Below, piece by piece: positions 30,552 to 40,484 of a stretch of 64,000 nucleotides of DNA (position 1 is its first letter; every line of letters begins with the position of its first letter). The DNA comes from Saxidomus purpurata (lineage: Eukaryota; Mollusca; Bivalvia; Venerida; Veneridae), in NCBI GenBank assembly GCA_022818135.1, contig JAFMSR010000030.1:1304-65303 (forward strand), given 5' to 3'. The notes beneath the pieces were generated by a model. That model made no database searches and was not told the DNA's origin. It saw only the letters and a list, made by a program, of their open reading frames with translations. Position numbers and translations under genes: made by a program.

Positions 30552-30582
30552 CTACTCCGTTTCCTCGAGCGAAGCCCTCGCC
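30552..30582. repeat. Second palindromic GC-rich motif in PolB copy 2
   Basis: CCGTTTCCTCGAGCGAAGCC then CTCG; encodes EGFARGNGV. Equivalent of 10666-10694. The next residues differ between copies by a 5-codon indel. Confidence 0.6.
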
Positions 30583-31434
30583 TTCTACTAATAGTAAATC
30601 ACAAGTACCGTTTTTAGGCTCTATCCTTTTTGAGATATATAGGGGATAAATAGGACTTGTTTCATCTTCTTAATCAACCCCAGATATGTTAAAACGTATG
30701 TCGTTCATTTCTTCGATTTTTGGAACATCTTTTAATTTTACTGGAAAAGTTATATTTTGGTAATTTAGTTGATCTTTATAACTCTTATACTTGGTTATTC
30801 TTTGTGTGTTTTTTGTACAGGGAATGTGTATGCTAAATGGCACCAACGGAAACATTCCTTGTCGTTTTCATTCTTAATGTTAATTAGCCCCTTCCTATTG
30901 TTAATAATCTCGGGTAATGGTAAATAAGAAGAACCTCTGAGTGGTTTGTATTTAGTTATGGTTATCCGATGTGCTTTAACTTTTTCTATAACCCAACCAG
31001 AACCCAGTGAAATCCATTCGGTGATTGTGTTAAGAAGTTCATTACTTATATCGTCTAGTGTATTTATGATTTCATTTGAATTAGTAATTGTTTTTGCTTT
31101 TGATTTAAAATAAGCAGTTTGTGACTTATCATCCGTTGGTTTGATAAAATTTACTTCTAATGCTATATTTATTTTTATACCGTAATTGTTTATTATTTCA
31201 CTTAAAAATATTGAAATCGGGTTTGTTATCTTTTTTAATTGTATTTTAGGATCATGATCGTTTATTATGTCTATCTCATATTCGGAATATGCATCACCTT
31301 TTGATATTTTAACTGGTCTCATGATTATGTTAGTATCTAAAGATTTATCTAAAGATTTCATCTATATAATAGGAAAATATAAAATATCTTTAAGTTAATT
31401 AACACGCATATTTAAAATTATAACGTTTTCCATT

Positions 31435-31875
31435 CTAAAAAGAAAGGGCTGTCTTTACATTATTTGTTCCTTCGCAACACATTTTTATTTGACCTGCGTT
31501 AACTTCTAGGTCTTTTTGTGCTTCGTACATGCTTTTATATTCCTTGATACAATCATTACCCAAATCTTTAGCAATAACAGGCCTTGGTTTTCGACGTTGT
31601 TTCCGTGCTTTTTCTTCAAATTGAAATTGTTTTAATTCCTCGTTTTCATTAAAAAATAATGCAATTTTATTAAGTACGTCTGCCATATCATCTTTAAGTA
31701 ATAAGCATAATCTGGAATAACTTATTTTTTTAATTCTTGCATCAATATATTCCTTATTCTTTAATATACGTTTTAAAATATTTTCTTTAGTATCATAACC
31801 ACCGGGAAATATTTTTATCATTGATTGAGTTTCATATGCTCTTCCCATTATTGATCCTAAACTTATTATACTCAT
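31435..31875 (-). CDS. Small protein with NUMOD-like C-terminus (~146 aa)
   Basis: An open frame from the ATG at 31875, which directly follows GGTATATAAA. The first ~95 residues are unrelated to copy 1; from EEKARKQRRKPRPV on the sequences match. The tail (IKEYKSMYEAQKDLEVNAGQ and IKMCCEG) resembles a NUMOD1 helix-turn-helix. The C-terminus (ALSF) is shorter than in copy 1, where about 15 more residues follow, because of a local indel. DNA binding is likely; the role is unknown. The frame also extends upstream of 31875 but without a TATA-like motif there. Confidence 0.5.
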   Translation of the reverse strand: MSIISLGSIMGRAYETQSMIKIFPGGYDTKENILKRILKNKEYIDARIKKISYSRLCLLLKDDMADVLNKIALFFNENEELKQFQFEEKARKQRRKPRPVIAKDLGNDCIKEYKSMYEAQKDLEVNAGQIKMCCEGTNNVKTALSF

Positions 31876-31928
31876 TTTATATACCTTTAAGTTAAATAAA
31901 AAAAATAAAAAAGAACGCACCCTGCGGC

Positions 31929-32207
31929 TTAAACACATCCATAAATAGTTACCTGAATGTTTTTAACATTGGAACCTTGTATGTGTATCACATCGTTTGA
32001 ATGGAATTTTCCTACATAATTCACACTTACTAATTCGTTTTTTCGATTGTTTTTTGCTTCAAAGCCTTGCTTAACTAAACCATGCTGTTTGATTTTCAAC
32101 ATAACATTTCCCTTGTCAGATTTAATAGCGTCTGCTAAAACTATTAAAGTACAGTCTTGCTCTACGGTGATATTTGGTCCATTTGGGGGTAAAGAAGCTC
32201 TCTCCAA
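31929..32207 (-). pseudogene. Remnant of the short fibre-like protein
   Basis: Only the beta-rich C-terminal part (from NGPNITVEQDC to IYGCV) remains. A deletion removed the MGLFNN start and the linker seen in copy 1 and joined it to the end of the long fibre head. The nonsense codon of copy 1 (12230) is not present here. Confidence 0.5.
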
Positions 32208-34027
32208 GAATAAGCAAATATAACATAACTGCCTTCTTCAATAATAAACTTTGTGTTTGAACCATGTGTTTCTGGACAAATCACAAATGATGTATCATCA
32301 TAAAAAAATTCTTTGATTTCCTTTTCAAAGATGTTTATTGCATTGTCAGTTTTCTTTGTAATAGTAAGCATATTATCAAATGGGTCACTTTTATACCCCC
32401 ATTTTAATTGAAATGCTTGAATGCTGCTTCTATGAGTAAAAAAAAAAACAAAAATAATATCAAACAGGGAATGCCACGTACCAAAAACGCAGCCTCCCCA
32501 AAACGAGCCCCACAGCACCCAGAAGTGCACACCACCAACACACACACACGACACACACACACAATCATGTACACACACACATATACACTACCAGTTGAGT
32601 TATCAATTTTATTTTAATGTGGTAATATCCAGTCTTTTTAATTTGGAAACCTTCTACATTTCCAAGTTTTTTCGTATCAAATTTATAGTCCAATTGTATA
32701 TAATCTTTGTAATTCACAGCAGTTGAAGTGCTAAGCCTAAATAAATAAAAAAAGTCAGAAGATTTAGTATCCTGGTTTATATTTTGGAGTCTATATGATG
32801 TAGCAAATCCGATAGATGCAGACTGAATACTTACCCATTGTTTTATACTGTTGTATAATTGAAAAAGAGGGACTTCATATATTGCCCCTTCAAGTTTAGA
32901 TAATTTGCTTAATACATCTAGTATTGTTTTGCCTAAATCATCAGCTCGTTTTGTCGCGACTTCTTTAAAACTTTTTAATTGATCATCCGTGTCATCTATT
33001 CTTTTTTCATGATCATCAAGCTGATCGTGATTTGATTTAATTGATTCTCCTTGTGTAACTGATTCATCAACTGCAAAATCTAGCTTCTTTTCTATTTCTT
33101 GAATTTTTTTATTACATGTAGCGATCTTTTCTGTTAATGTATCTATTCGTTTAACTAAATCATTATATTGTTCAGTATGTTGATCGGTCATGTTTTTTAT
33201 TGCGGTTTCAAATGCTTCCTTTAAAGTTTGTAATTTTGTACCATGTTCATCACCTCTTTGTGAAGCCGATTTTTCGATTTCACTTTTGGCTTCAGAGATT
33301 TGACGTCCAAGTTCAGTTTTATATTCAGCAATTTTACTTAAGAAATTATTTGATAAGTCGGAATTCCTTTTCTTTGTATCCTCATCAAGTTTGTTTATTT
33401 CTGTCTTGATTTCTAACTGATACATTTTTTGTAATTTTTTCTCAGCTTAACTTAACTTTTCCTTGAGTTCTTCATGTTTTATCATGTTTTCTTTCAGTTC
33501 CTTTACTTGATTATGTACAATTTCAAGGTATTGTCTAAATACTTTTTTGATGTCATCATCTGTTGTATCGGATTTCTCTTCAAGTTGTTTCATTGTTTCC
33601 GACAATACCTACATTTCTTTCTCAATTTTATCTTGTAACTCAATTATTACTTTTTCGTTGGCTTTTATGTTTTTGTTAACTGTTCAATATTATCACTTTC
33701 TATTTCCAGTGTTTGTTTTATGGTTTTCATATCTTTAAGATCATAGTCTTCTATTACGCTTTGAATTTTCCTAAAGAGAAATCTCCTTGTTATAGCATTG
33801 CTGGGTTTATCAGGGTTTCCAAGATTTATTATCTCATTACCACCCATATCTAATGGTCTGTTCATTTTATTATCAAGTTCCTTATTTTTGTGAAGATACG
33901 ATTGCATTTCCCTTTTGACTTCTTTAAATTGTTTTCTGGTAGCATAATTTGTTAGAATTATTCCAAAATTGACTTTAGATACAGACTGATCATTTTGACG
34001 GTTTTTGGTGTTGTTAAATATTCCCAT
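32200..34027 (-). pseudogene. Long fibre-like protein, multiply broken
   Basis: The MGIFNN start at 34027 and the collar motif LDMGGNEIINLGNP are intact, without the copy 1 TGA. The frame breaks near 33665 (T-run), at a TAA at 33447-33449, and by insertion of a retroelement 3' end at 32438-32595 in the head region. The coiled coil (33425 to about 32900) is long and regular, with repeated K/E heptads. The C-terminal head matches copy 1 loosely, more diverged than the coiled coil. Confidence 0.6.
32438..32595 (-). mobile_element. Short 5'-truncated retroelement insertion in fibre head
   Basis: Only the last ~155 bp of the retroelement are present. They start with an A/T tract, then ATATCAAACAGGGAATGCCA, and run into a CA-rich end. 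TGAGT at 32433-32437 is repeated at 32596-32600, so it is a target duplication. Copy 1 has an uninterrupted sequence at this place. Confidence 0.8.
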
Positions 34028-34041
34028 TTATATAAATATAG
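34028..34041. promoter_or_regulatory. 14-bp divergent promoter between fibre and ATPase, copy 2
   Basis: TTATATAAATATAG, identical to 14455-14468. Confidence 0.5.
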
Positions 34042-34129
34042 ATGAAAATTCCTAATTATGATGGCATCTCTCAATACGATGATAAGTTTAAGCAGTTACA
34101 TTCTTTTATGCCAGATTCGTGTTTTAGAA

Positions 34130-35017
34130 AAAAAAAAAAATAATAATATCAAACAGGGAATGCCACGTACCAAAAACCCAGCCTCCCCAAAAACGAACTC
34201 CACAGCACCCAGAAGTGCACACCACCAACACACACACACACACCCACACACACACACACACACACACGAAACACACACAATCATGCACACACACACACAC
34301 ACCACCACCAACACACACCAGCATACAAAGCAAACACACGAGGACAAAACGAACAATTAAAGGAACACAGTGGGGCACCGCCTTGGAACGGTCAGTGGCA
34401 AAAACACCACTGGGGAGCTTAAACCGGTTTATGGTGCGCACCCAACCTCACTCTTACCCCCACCATGTTCCAAAGTCACAGGACAGTGTAAATAAAAGTA
34501 ATCCCTGCTAGGTGAATCTCTAACACACGCAATGGAAACAAAAGGCATGGTATGTAAAACACAAAAATGCTCGTGTATAAATATATAAAAAGCAAACCTT
34601 GAGAACCAAAAAACGTATGTACTCAATGCCTTTGCAGAAGGCAGAGCACCAAGAGAAACACCCTTAAGGGCCCGACGAAACAGGCCAGAGGACAGAAATC
34701 AAAACAGTTTCGTCCCAGTGGGATTTAAAAACTGCCCATCACAGAGTCCTCCCCCTCTTCCGTCAGACACAATCAAAGAGGGAAGCATAGCGTCCAACTG
34801 TAAACGGGTTGAACACCAAACATGCGGTGTGTCTCAAAACAGTTGGGTCGTAACCTCTTTTAACAAAACGTTTTATAATTTTAGCAAATACAGTTGGAAA
34901 ATTGCCATGACCCAAAATCTTACGAAGTTTGTAAACCACATCCCCATAAAAATCGGGTTTTGAAATACCTTCTCGCAGAAGAGTCTTTAGATTACTATTG
35001 AATTTCAAAACCAAATC
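34130..35017 (-). mobile_element. 5'-truncated retroelement insertion in the ATPase
   Basis: 888 bp matching 1-690 of this window plus ~230 bp of 3' end not seen at the left edge. AGAA at 34126-34129 is repeated at 35018-35021. The 3' end (A/T tract on the plus strand, ending in a T-run on the element's own strand) lies to the left; the 5' end is truncated within the RT-type ORF (34763-35014). Confidence 0.85.
34229..34330. repeat. (CA)n microsatellite in the retroelement 3' end
   Basis: About 100 bp of CA repeats with CCA and GAA interruptions. A shorter version occurs in the insertion at 32438-32595 (32538-32588), so the tract is part of the element. Confidence 0.9.
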
Positions 35018-35586
35018 AGAATGCTTATTTGTGGAAACAGCGGTTCTGGTAAAACAAATGTATTAATTCACATGCTCAGAAAGCCATTAATATATTTTGA
35101 TAAACTTTATTTATACTCTAAAAACTTGGAACAGAAAAAATATCAAGATTTAATAGAACGTTTCACGGAAATTGCGAGAAAAATAATGATGATATTATTG
35201 ACTTGGATGAGATTGAAACAGGGATTGAAGCCGGAGAATCCGGGGATTCCGAAAAGGTGGTTATTTTTGATGATTACATTTGTGAAGGAAACCAAAACAA
35301 TATAATAAAATACTTTATCGGGGGTAGGCATAAAAATTGTTGTGTAATATATTTAAGTCAATCTTATTTCAAAACTCCAAAAGATATAAGACTAAATTGT
35401 TCTCATTACATTCTATTTGAAAGTCCAAATAAAAATGAAAACGATATGATAGCAAGAGAGCAAAATATCCCCAAAACAGCATTCCAAGAAGCAATAAAGA
35501 AACAGTACGACTTTCTGTATTTAGACAAACCAAAGAAAACAGTATCAAAAAAACTTTGATGAAAATATTTATATATGATATAAGAA

Positions 35587-36046
35587 ATGATTTACTGTGT
35601 TAAAGAACGAAAATATACAAAAGATATCAACCCAAAACGTGTTATAACAAAGAATAATAAACACATGATAAAGGCTACTTGTGAATTTTGTGGTATTACA
35701 AAAACAATCTTTGTTAAATCTAGACCTACATAAAGCTATGTTACCCCTTTTACCCAAAAAAGGATTAACCTTACCAGGATATAATAATTGTGGTCCGGGA
35801 AATCCTTTAGATAGTGGAGCACCTGTAAATGAATTAGATGCAGTATGTATGGACCATGATTATTGTTATGATAGTAACATGAGTAAAAGTGATTGCGATA
35901 AAAACATGTTAGCAAATTTAAAGAACACCAAATCAAAAACATTTGGTGAAAAAATCGCAAAACATTTAGTTGTTAAACCAGCAATAGCCACAAAATATAA
36001 ACTTGGACTTGGACCTCAAAAAAACGGAAAAAGGGGGAAAAGGTAA
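35587..36046 (+). pseudogene. Zinc-ribbon plus PLA2-like protein, frameshifted
   Basis: An 11-bp deletion near 35720 separates the zinc-ribbon part from the PLA2 part, which is open from about 35681 to 36046 and keeps CGPGN and CMDHDYCY. The copy 1 nonsense codon is absent. The 3' end overlaps the integrase frame and has the A AAA AAC heptamer at 36019-36025. Confidence 0.75.
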
Positions 36047-37005
36047 AAACCCAATCCCCCAAAATATCTACAAAACCAACAGCCTGGACTGATAAATTAG
36101 CAGAAGAATTACATAAGCCAATTAAACGCAAATTTAAAACACGTCGGGTTATTGTTACAGATATCAATGATACGTGGTCAGCCGATTTAGTTGATATGCA
36201 AGCTTTTGCTAGGTATAATAATGGTGTAAAGTATTTATTATCAATGATTGATGTATTTAGTAAATATGCTTGGGTTATACCTTTAAAAGATAAAACAGGA
36301 AAGTCAGTAACAGAAGCGTTTGCAGGGGTTGTTGGACAAAGGCATCCAAATAACTTATGGGTAGATGAGGGTACGGAATTCTTCAACAAGACATTTAAGA
36401 AATTTCTTGAGGATAATAAAATAAACATTTATCACACTTTTAACTTTGGTAAAGCTGTAGTGGTAGAGCGATTTAACAGAACATTAAAACAAATCATGTG
36501 GAAATATTTCACCGCAAATAATACAAACACTTATCTGGACAAGTTACCAGATATGGTTAATAAATATAATAACACAAAGCATAACAGCATAAAAATGACA
36601 CCAAATGAAGCAAGCATGTCAGAAAATAAAGGCAAAGTTTATTTTAATTTGTATGGCCCTTTGGGTAAGTCATCCACTAAACCAAAGTATAAAATTGGGG
36701 ATAAAGTAAGAATCAGTAAGCTTAAACGTCATTTTGAAAAAGGATATACACCAAACTGGACGGAAGAAATATTTGTTATTCACGAAATTCTTAATACCAA
36801 TCCAATTACATGTAGAATAAAAGATCTCAATCAAGAGGAAATCAAAGGTACATTTTATGAACAAGAACTAAGTAAAACCAAGCAAGAAATATTTCGAATT
36901 GAGAAAATTATAAAACGTAACTATAAAAAACAACAAGCACTAGTGAAATGGAAAGGTTATTCAAATGATTTTAACACTTGGATAAAATTTTCAGATATAA
37001 AATAA
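36001..37005 (+). CDS. Retroviral-type integrase with chromodomain, copy 2
   Basis: Open from 36001 with no ATG until 36196; the first catalytic Asp (36184-36186) precedes that ATG, as in copy 1. Second Asp in WVDEGTEFFN, Glu in VVERFNRTL, chromodomain KWKGYSNDFNTW at the end. The protein differs from copy 1 by only a few substitutions. Confidence 0.85.
   Translation, partial: TWTWTSKKRKKGEKVKTQSPKISTKPTAWTDKLAEELHKPIKRKFKTRRVIVTDINDTWSADLVDMQAFARYNNGVKYLLSMIDVFSKYAWVIPLKDKTGKSVTEAFAGVVGQRHPNNLWVDEGTEFFNKTFKKFLEDNKINIYHTFNFGKAVVVERFNRTLKQIMWKYFTANNTNTYLDKLPDMVNKYNNTKHNSIKMTPNEASMSENKGKVYFNLYGPLGKSSTKPKYKIGDKVRISKLKRHFEKGYTPNWTEEIFVIHEILNTNPITCRIKDLNQEEIKGTFYEQELSKTKQEIFRIEKIIKRNYKKQQALVKWKGYSNDFNTWIKFSDIK
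36019..36025 (+). promoter_or_regulatory. Candidate -1 ribosomal frameshift site, copy 2
   Basis: A AAA AAC in the PLA2 frame (CAA AAA AAC). A -1 slip leads into the integrase frame; the zero-frame stop follows at 36044. Confidence 0.45.
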
Positions 37006-37017
37006 ACTAAATATATA

Positions 37018-37458
37018 ATGGATAAAACAATCAAGACTGTAGATGAATTGATAATTCATTTAAAAAAACTCGGGGCAGCTTACAGAAAAAGTTATAAACT
37101 CTGCGGAAGAGTAAACACCGCTTTACAAGTAACTGCCGGTCTAATCGGTTGTTCTGCTTTGTTAGCATTGGTTCCAGCTATACCAATATTTGTTACGTTC
37201 GTTGGGGCTGTTCCACCAGCTGTTACAGTTTTGTTAAATAAATTAAAAATATCAGAAAAGAAAAGTATTTTGAAAGTTCATCATCATAAAATAAAACAAA
37301 TTCTAAGCCAAGTACGTATTGAAAGTGTAGAGGGTGTTGAAGAAACTAAAGTTATATCAAATGCTTTCACTGAACTAATGAAAATGCAAAAGGAAAAAAC
37401 TTATACAACACCTTTTGAAACGTATATGAAAGAATATAAATTAAATGGATATGAATAA
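37018..37458 (+). CDS. Conserved two-helix membrane protein, copy 2 (146 aa)
   Basis: Intact and almost identical to 16621-17061, with only conservative changes (for example T to K near residue 16). Two hydrophobic helices around residues 34-73. Start directly behind AAATATATA. Confidence 0.75.
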   Translation: MDKTIKTVDELIIHLKKLGAAYRKSYKLCGRVNTALQVTAGLIGCSALLALVPAIPIFVTFVGAVPPAVTVLLNKLKISEKKSILKVHHHKIKQILSQVRIESVEGVEETKVISNAFTELMKMQKEKTYTTPFETYMKEYKLNGYE

Positions 37459-37459
37459 T

Positions 37460-37632
37460 TTTGATATTAATATATAAAAATGACAGGTGTGGATTAAGTT
37501 TATAAGAGTAGTATATAAAAGGAGAATTACAGTGTGGATTTGAATTTGTGTAAAGGTGTCTTCCCGAATGAAAGAGGGAAGACATTTCCACAGATTTAAA
37601 ACTGTGCTGTAATTCTCCTTTTATATACTACT
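37460..37632 (-). repeat. Right terminal inverted repeat, copy 2, with nested palindrome
   Basis: The 126-bp palindrome spans 37507-37632 and closely matches the reverse complement of 21514-21639. The inner ~45 bp also match. Confidence 0.9.
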
Positions 37633-37638
37633 CATATG
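37633..37638. repeat. 6-bp target site duplication, copy 2 right
   Basis: CATATG, matching 21508-21513. It is itself palindromic. Confidence 0.9.
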
Positions 37639-39239
37639 CATATTAAAATGCACGAATCTGCATCTAAAAGTATACTGAACGTTAGTGTCCGCATCGGTAT
37701 CCGTATAAGTATTTCATGCATATTTGTTGTTGCATACAGCAGTTGGGATCCTGGTGCACTTTATAATGTCCAGAAACATAAAATATGAAAATATAAAATA
37801 TTTAATAATAATTTTTTATGATCATATATTGTTTTATGAAAATGACTTATTATAAGTGATCGTCAAGTAAAATTTACATACAGTTACTCGTTCTTACTTA
37901 CAGTTGTACATTTCTAAAAAGCATCAAGTCATAATCTTTAATTGCCAAAATAAATGTAGCGCTTTTCTTTCCGAAAAGGAGACCTTAAGTGTAAAAATGA
38001 AAATAAAAATTTTATGGAATGGATTTGCTCAAAAGTCCATATTGACGGGTCGGAAATTTTTATTTTTGTTAGGTTCGCGCAGTCGTTGTTTTTGCGCTGG
38101 TAAACGCAATCAATCGAGATGATATTTTCATCAACTTAACATACAGAACGTGTTATACATGTATAATGCTGAATAACTTGAAGTGATCTGAAAATATATA
38201 CTTATGAACTAAAACAATGTAAAAATACTGAGCGAGAAAATCAGCATACACATTTTTATCCGTTTTATGGTAAAGTGTATATAACTTTATTATAAATGAA
38301 TAGTAAAATTAAAACATGAAAGTGATTTCTGACGACCTACAAAAACAATGTAAAAGAAATGTAACTAAACTGGATTAAACTGGATTAAACTCTACAGTGG
38401 CGCACATACCACGCGCGTGCTGCATGTCAAATAGCGTGCCTTTTTGCAGTCAATTAGGGAACGCGAGGTCTATTTTAGTCAATCGTTCATTTCGGCGCAA
38501 ACTGAGTAAAACCATTGATACAGGATAATGTTTCTTTTTCATTTCGAAAAGGGTAAAATGACAAAAGTCATGAGGTAAGTAAAGCTTTATTATGTTCAAA
38601 ATTTTCTGCCTGCTGTTTAACCTTACGAAGTACTTACTACTTAACGGCAAGCAATGAAATATGTACATATCTGCTAGATTAACCACTAAAATTTAGCTTA
38701 ACATTGCATTTTAACTTTTATTTAATGCTTGCAGCAATAAAACATATCAAGGATTATATACATTAGATATTTTATGTTTCATTAGTAAATCATTCGAAAT
38801 TAATGTCAGTGGGACAGTTTAATAAGGCATTATATCGGCATTCACTCGCATTTAAAGGTAAGTAACTTTGAGTTTAGGATATCTACATTGTACAGCTTTA
38901 ACCGTTTCAACGTGTATTCTTGCTTTGATTCGGAGATCGTACGTTCGAATCCAGCTACTGGCACTACTTTTCTAATTGAACTACAGGTTTATTTTTATCA
39001 GAAAATGTAGACTTTAATTATTGATATAACATGATTTGACTCATTTAAAATTAAGTACATAGAGAATATGTATTCATATGTCTATTTACAGATAAACACT
39101 GTCTGGCTGTTAAACATTGCAAAATATTGGCAGTATCTATTATCAAAGATGAGTTTGAAATTCAACCGGCATTACGTTTTATGTTACTTAGAAAAAGTTT
39201 GTTCTGGTTACAATGTAAAGTAGTGTATATCATTACAGG
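37639..39239. other. Non-coding flank right of copy 2
   Basis: No supported gene. A tRNA-like B-box (GTACGTTCGAATCCAGC near 38939) occurs alone, without a matching A-box or cloverleaf. Confidence 0.5.
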
Positions 39240-39990
39240 TCCTTATATCCTCCCATATACATTCTTGTATGTCTAAGATACAGGTCCGTTAATCCTTCCG
39301 TATATGTCCAGAATACATGATGAAAATCAAGTCTGTACACTGTAAATATACAAGCTTGTATTGCGGTTCCCTAAATATGGTAAATACGTCTATGTATATT
39401 TCCCGTATTCTGCGAAAATACAGGTCCGTCTATTCCCCTGTATATGGTTGAAATACCATTCCCGTACACTACGTATGCGTAGCATATACTAGTCCGTAGT
39501 ACTGGTCCGTATATTTGTAATGTACGTAAAGTAAGTCCGCATATGGCTGAAATACCGTTCCCGTACACGTCGTATATCTTGCATGTACAAGCCCGTATTT
39601 CTGTACCGTATATTCCCAATATATATATGGAACATACGATCTCCGTATATTGAAAAAACAACAGGCTGTATACTGCATATCGATTATTATACAAAACATA
39701 CCAGCTTATATATGGAGCAACATTAAAACAAAAAAAGAATCAACAACTGTTTATGATACGATCTTCGAAAAATTCCGTATATATGAAATGTACTAGAAGT
39801 ATACATACATTTATACTCGAAGAATACGGATGGCCGTACACATGTATATGTGTGGAAAGTGTACGGATTTCCAATGTACCAGATGTTCTGAATACGGATA
39901 CGTGTACGAGGTCCGTATATAGTGCAAATACGTCCCATATACTCCCGTATATTCGAAAAATACGGGCCCGTACATTCCCGTATATCTACC
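39240..39990. repeat. CCGTATAT/ATACGG-type repeat block
   Basis: Many short units such as CCCGTATTCTGCGAAAATAC and GTCCGTATAT recur every 30-60 bp across 750 bp in both orientations. The apparent ORFs on the minus strand (39371-39938) come from this repeat. Confidence 0.75.
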
Positions 39991-40144
39991 TTTTTCGCAG
40001 TGTGATAGAACGGCCACGCAAGTTTGTGAGCTTGAAAGGTTTCAAAAATGGAACAGAGAGGGGATATATCTAATACACTTGGACCTTTACATGTAAGGGA
40101 AAAAGCAGCCGCTAAACATCCATGGATGTGAAAATACTGCTTGT

Positions 40145-40256
40145 TTTTAAAAATTTTCCCCCCGAATTTTTTTTAAAAATTTTAAAAAAAAAAAAAAAGA
40201 ACCCAAAACCCTTTTTTTTAAAAAAAAAAAAAAAAAAAAAATTTTAAAAAAAAAAA

Positions 40257-40306
<50 letters not shown>

Positions 40307-40315
40307 TATTTCGGG

Positions 40316-40359
<44 letters not shown>

Positions 40360-40407
40360 TTTTTTTTTTATTTATTTTTTTTTTTAAATTAAAAAAAAAA
40401 ACACACC

Positions 40408-40454
<47 letters not shown>

Positions 40455-40484
40455 TTTTTTTATTTTTTAAAAAAAAATAAAAAA
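40145..40484. repeat. A/T homopolymer tract, possible assembly artefact
   Basis: Long alternating runs of A and T (up to ~45 nt) with a few stray C and G. Such blocks often mark unresolved sequencing or consensus error. A similar block lies at 46270-46608. Confidence 0.85.

Larger units (their letters stand above)
27631..31361 (-). pseudogene. Protein-primed family B DNA polymerase, few lesions
   Basis: Less damaged than copy 1. Pieces are 30795-31361 (N-terminal domain), 30670-30855, 28996-30525 (Exo I YADFESI, Cys/His cluster, Exo II FHNLRGYDSHL, Exo III YLKTDVLLLAD, motif A YLDANNLYG) and 27631-28992 (motif B KLMNNSVFGKTMEN, motif C TDTDS, KCKGITKGVVKKK). Lesions are an indel in the A-run near 30815, a TTA-to-TAA stop at 30670-30672 and a TTG-to-TAG stop at 28996-28998. 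Three or four palindromic insertions (27661-27686, 28888-28926, 29053-29077, 29532-29566) keep the frame. Confidence 0.9.
34042..35559 (+). pseudogene. Packaging ATPase, disrupted by retroelement and deletion
   Basis: The first 29 residues (34042-34129) are followed by an 888-bp retroelement insertion (34130-35017). The frame resumes at 35018 with LICGNSGSGKT (Walker A). A ~34-bp deletion near 35187 shifts the frame; KVVIFDD (Walker B) then lies in the second frame. A further extra A near 35551 changes the C-terminus. Copy 1 keeps the intact gene. Confidence 0.9.
21514..37632. mobile_element. Polinton/Maverick copy 2 (16.1 kb, complete ends)
   Basis: This is a second insertion of the same family, in the same orientation as copy 1 and 4.3 kb to its right, with its own CATATG duplication. 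Gene order is identical. Net size differs because of two retroelement insertions (32438-32595 and 34130-35017), in-frame palindromic insertions in PolB, a different left accessory segment and a deletion that fuses the two fibre-like genes. The capsid and protease frames are intact; PolB, fibre, ATPase and PLA2 are broken. Confidence 0.95.

Noticed and set aside
34096..34511. Cys/Val-rich and His/Thr-rich frames at 34096-34511
   Set aside because: They come from the CA microsatellite in a retroelement 3' end.
38930..38985. tRNA gene at the GTTCGAATCC motif
   Set aside because: An isolated B-box-like sequence with no A-box or acceptor stem at the right distance.
39371..40073. Tyr/Ile/Gly-rich frames at 39371-40073
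   Set aside because: Produced by CCGTATAT-type short repeats.
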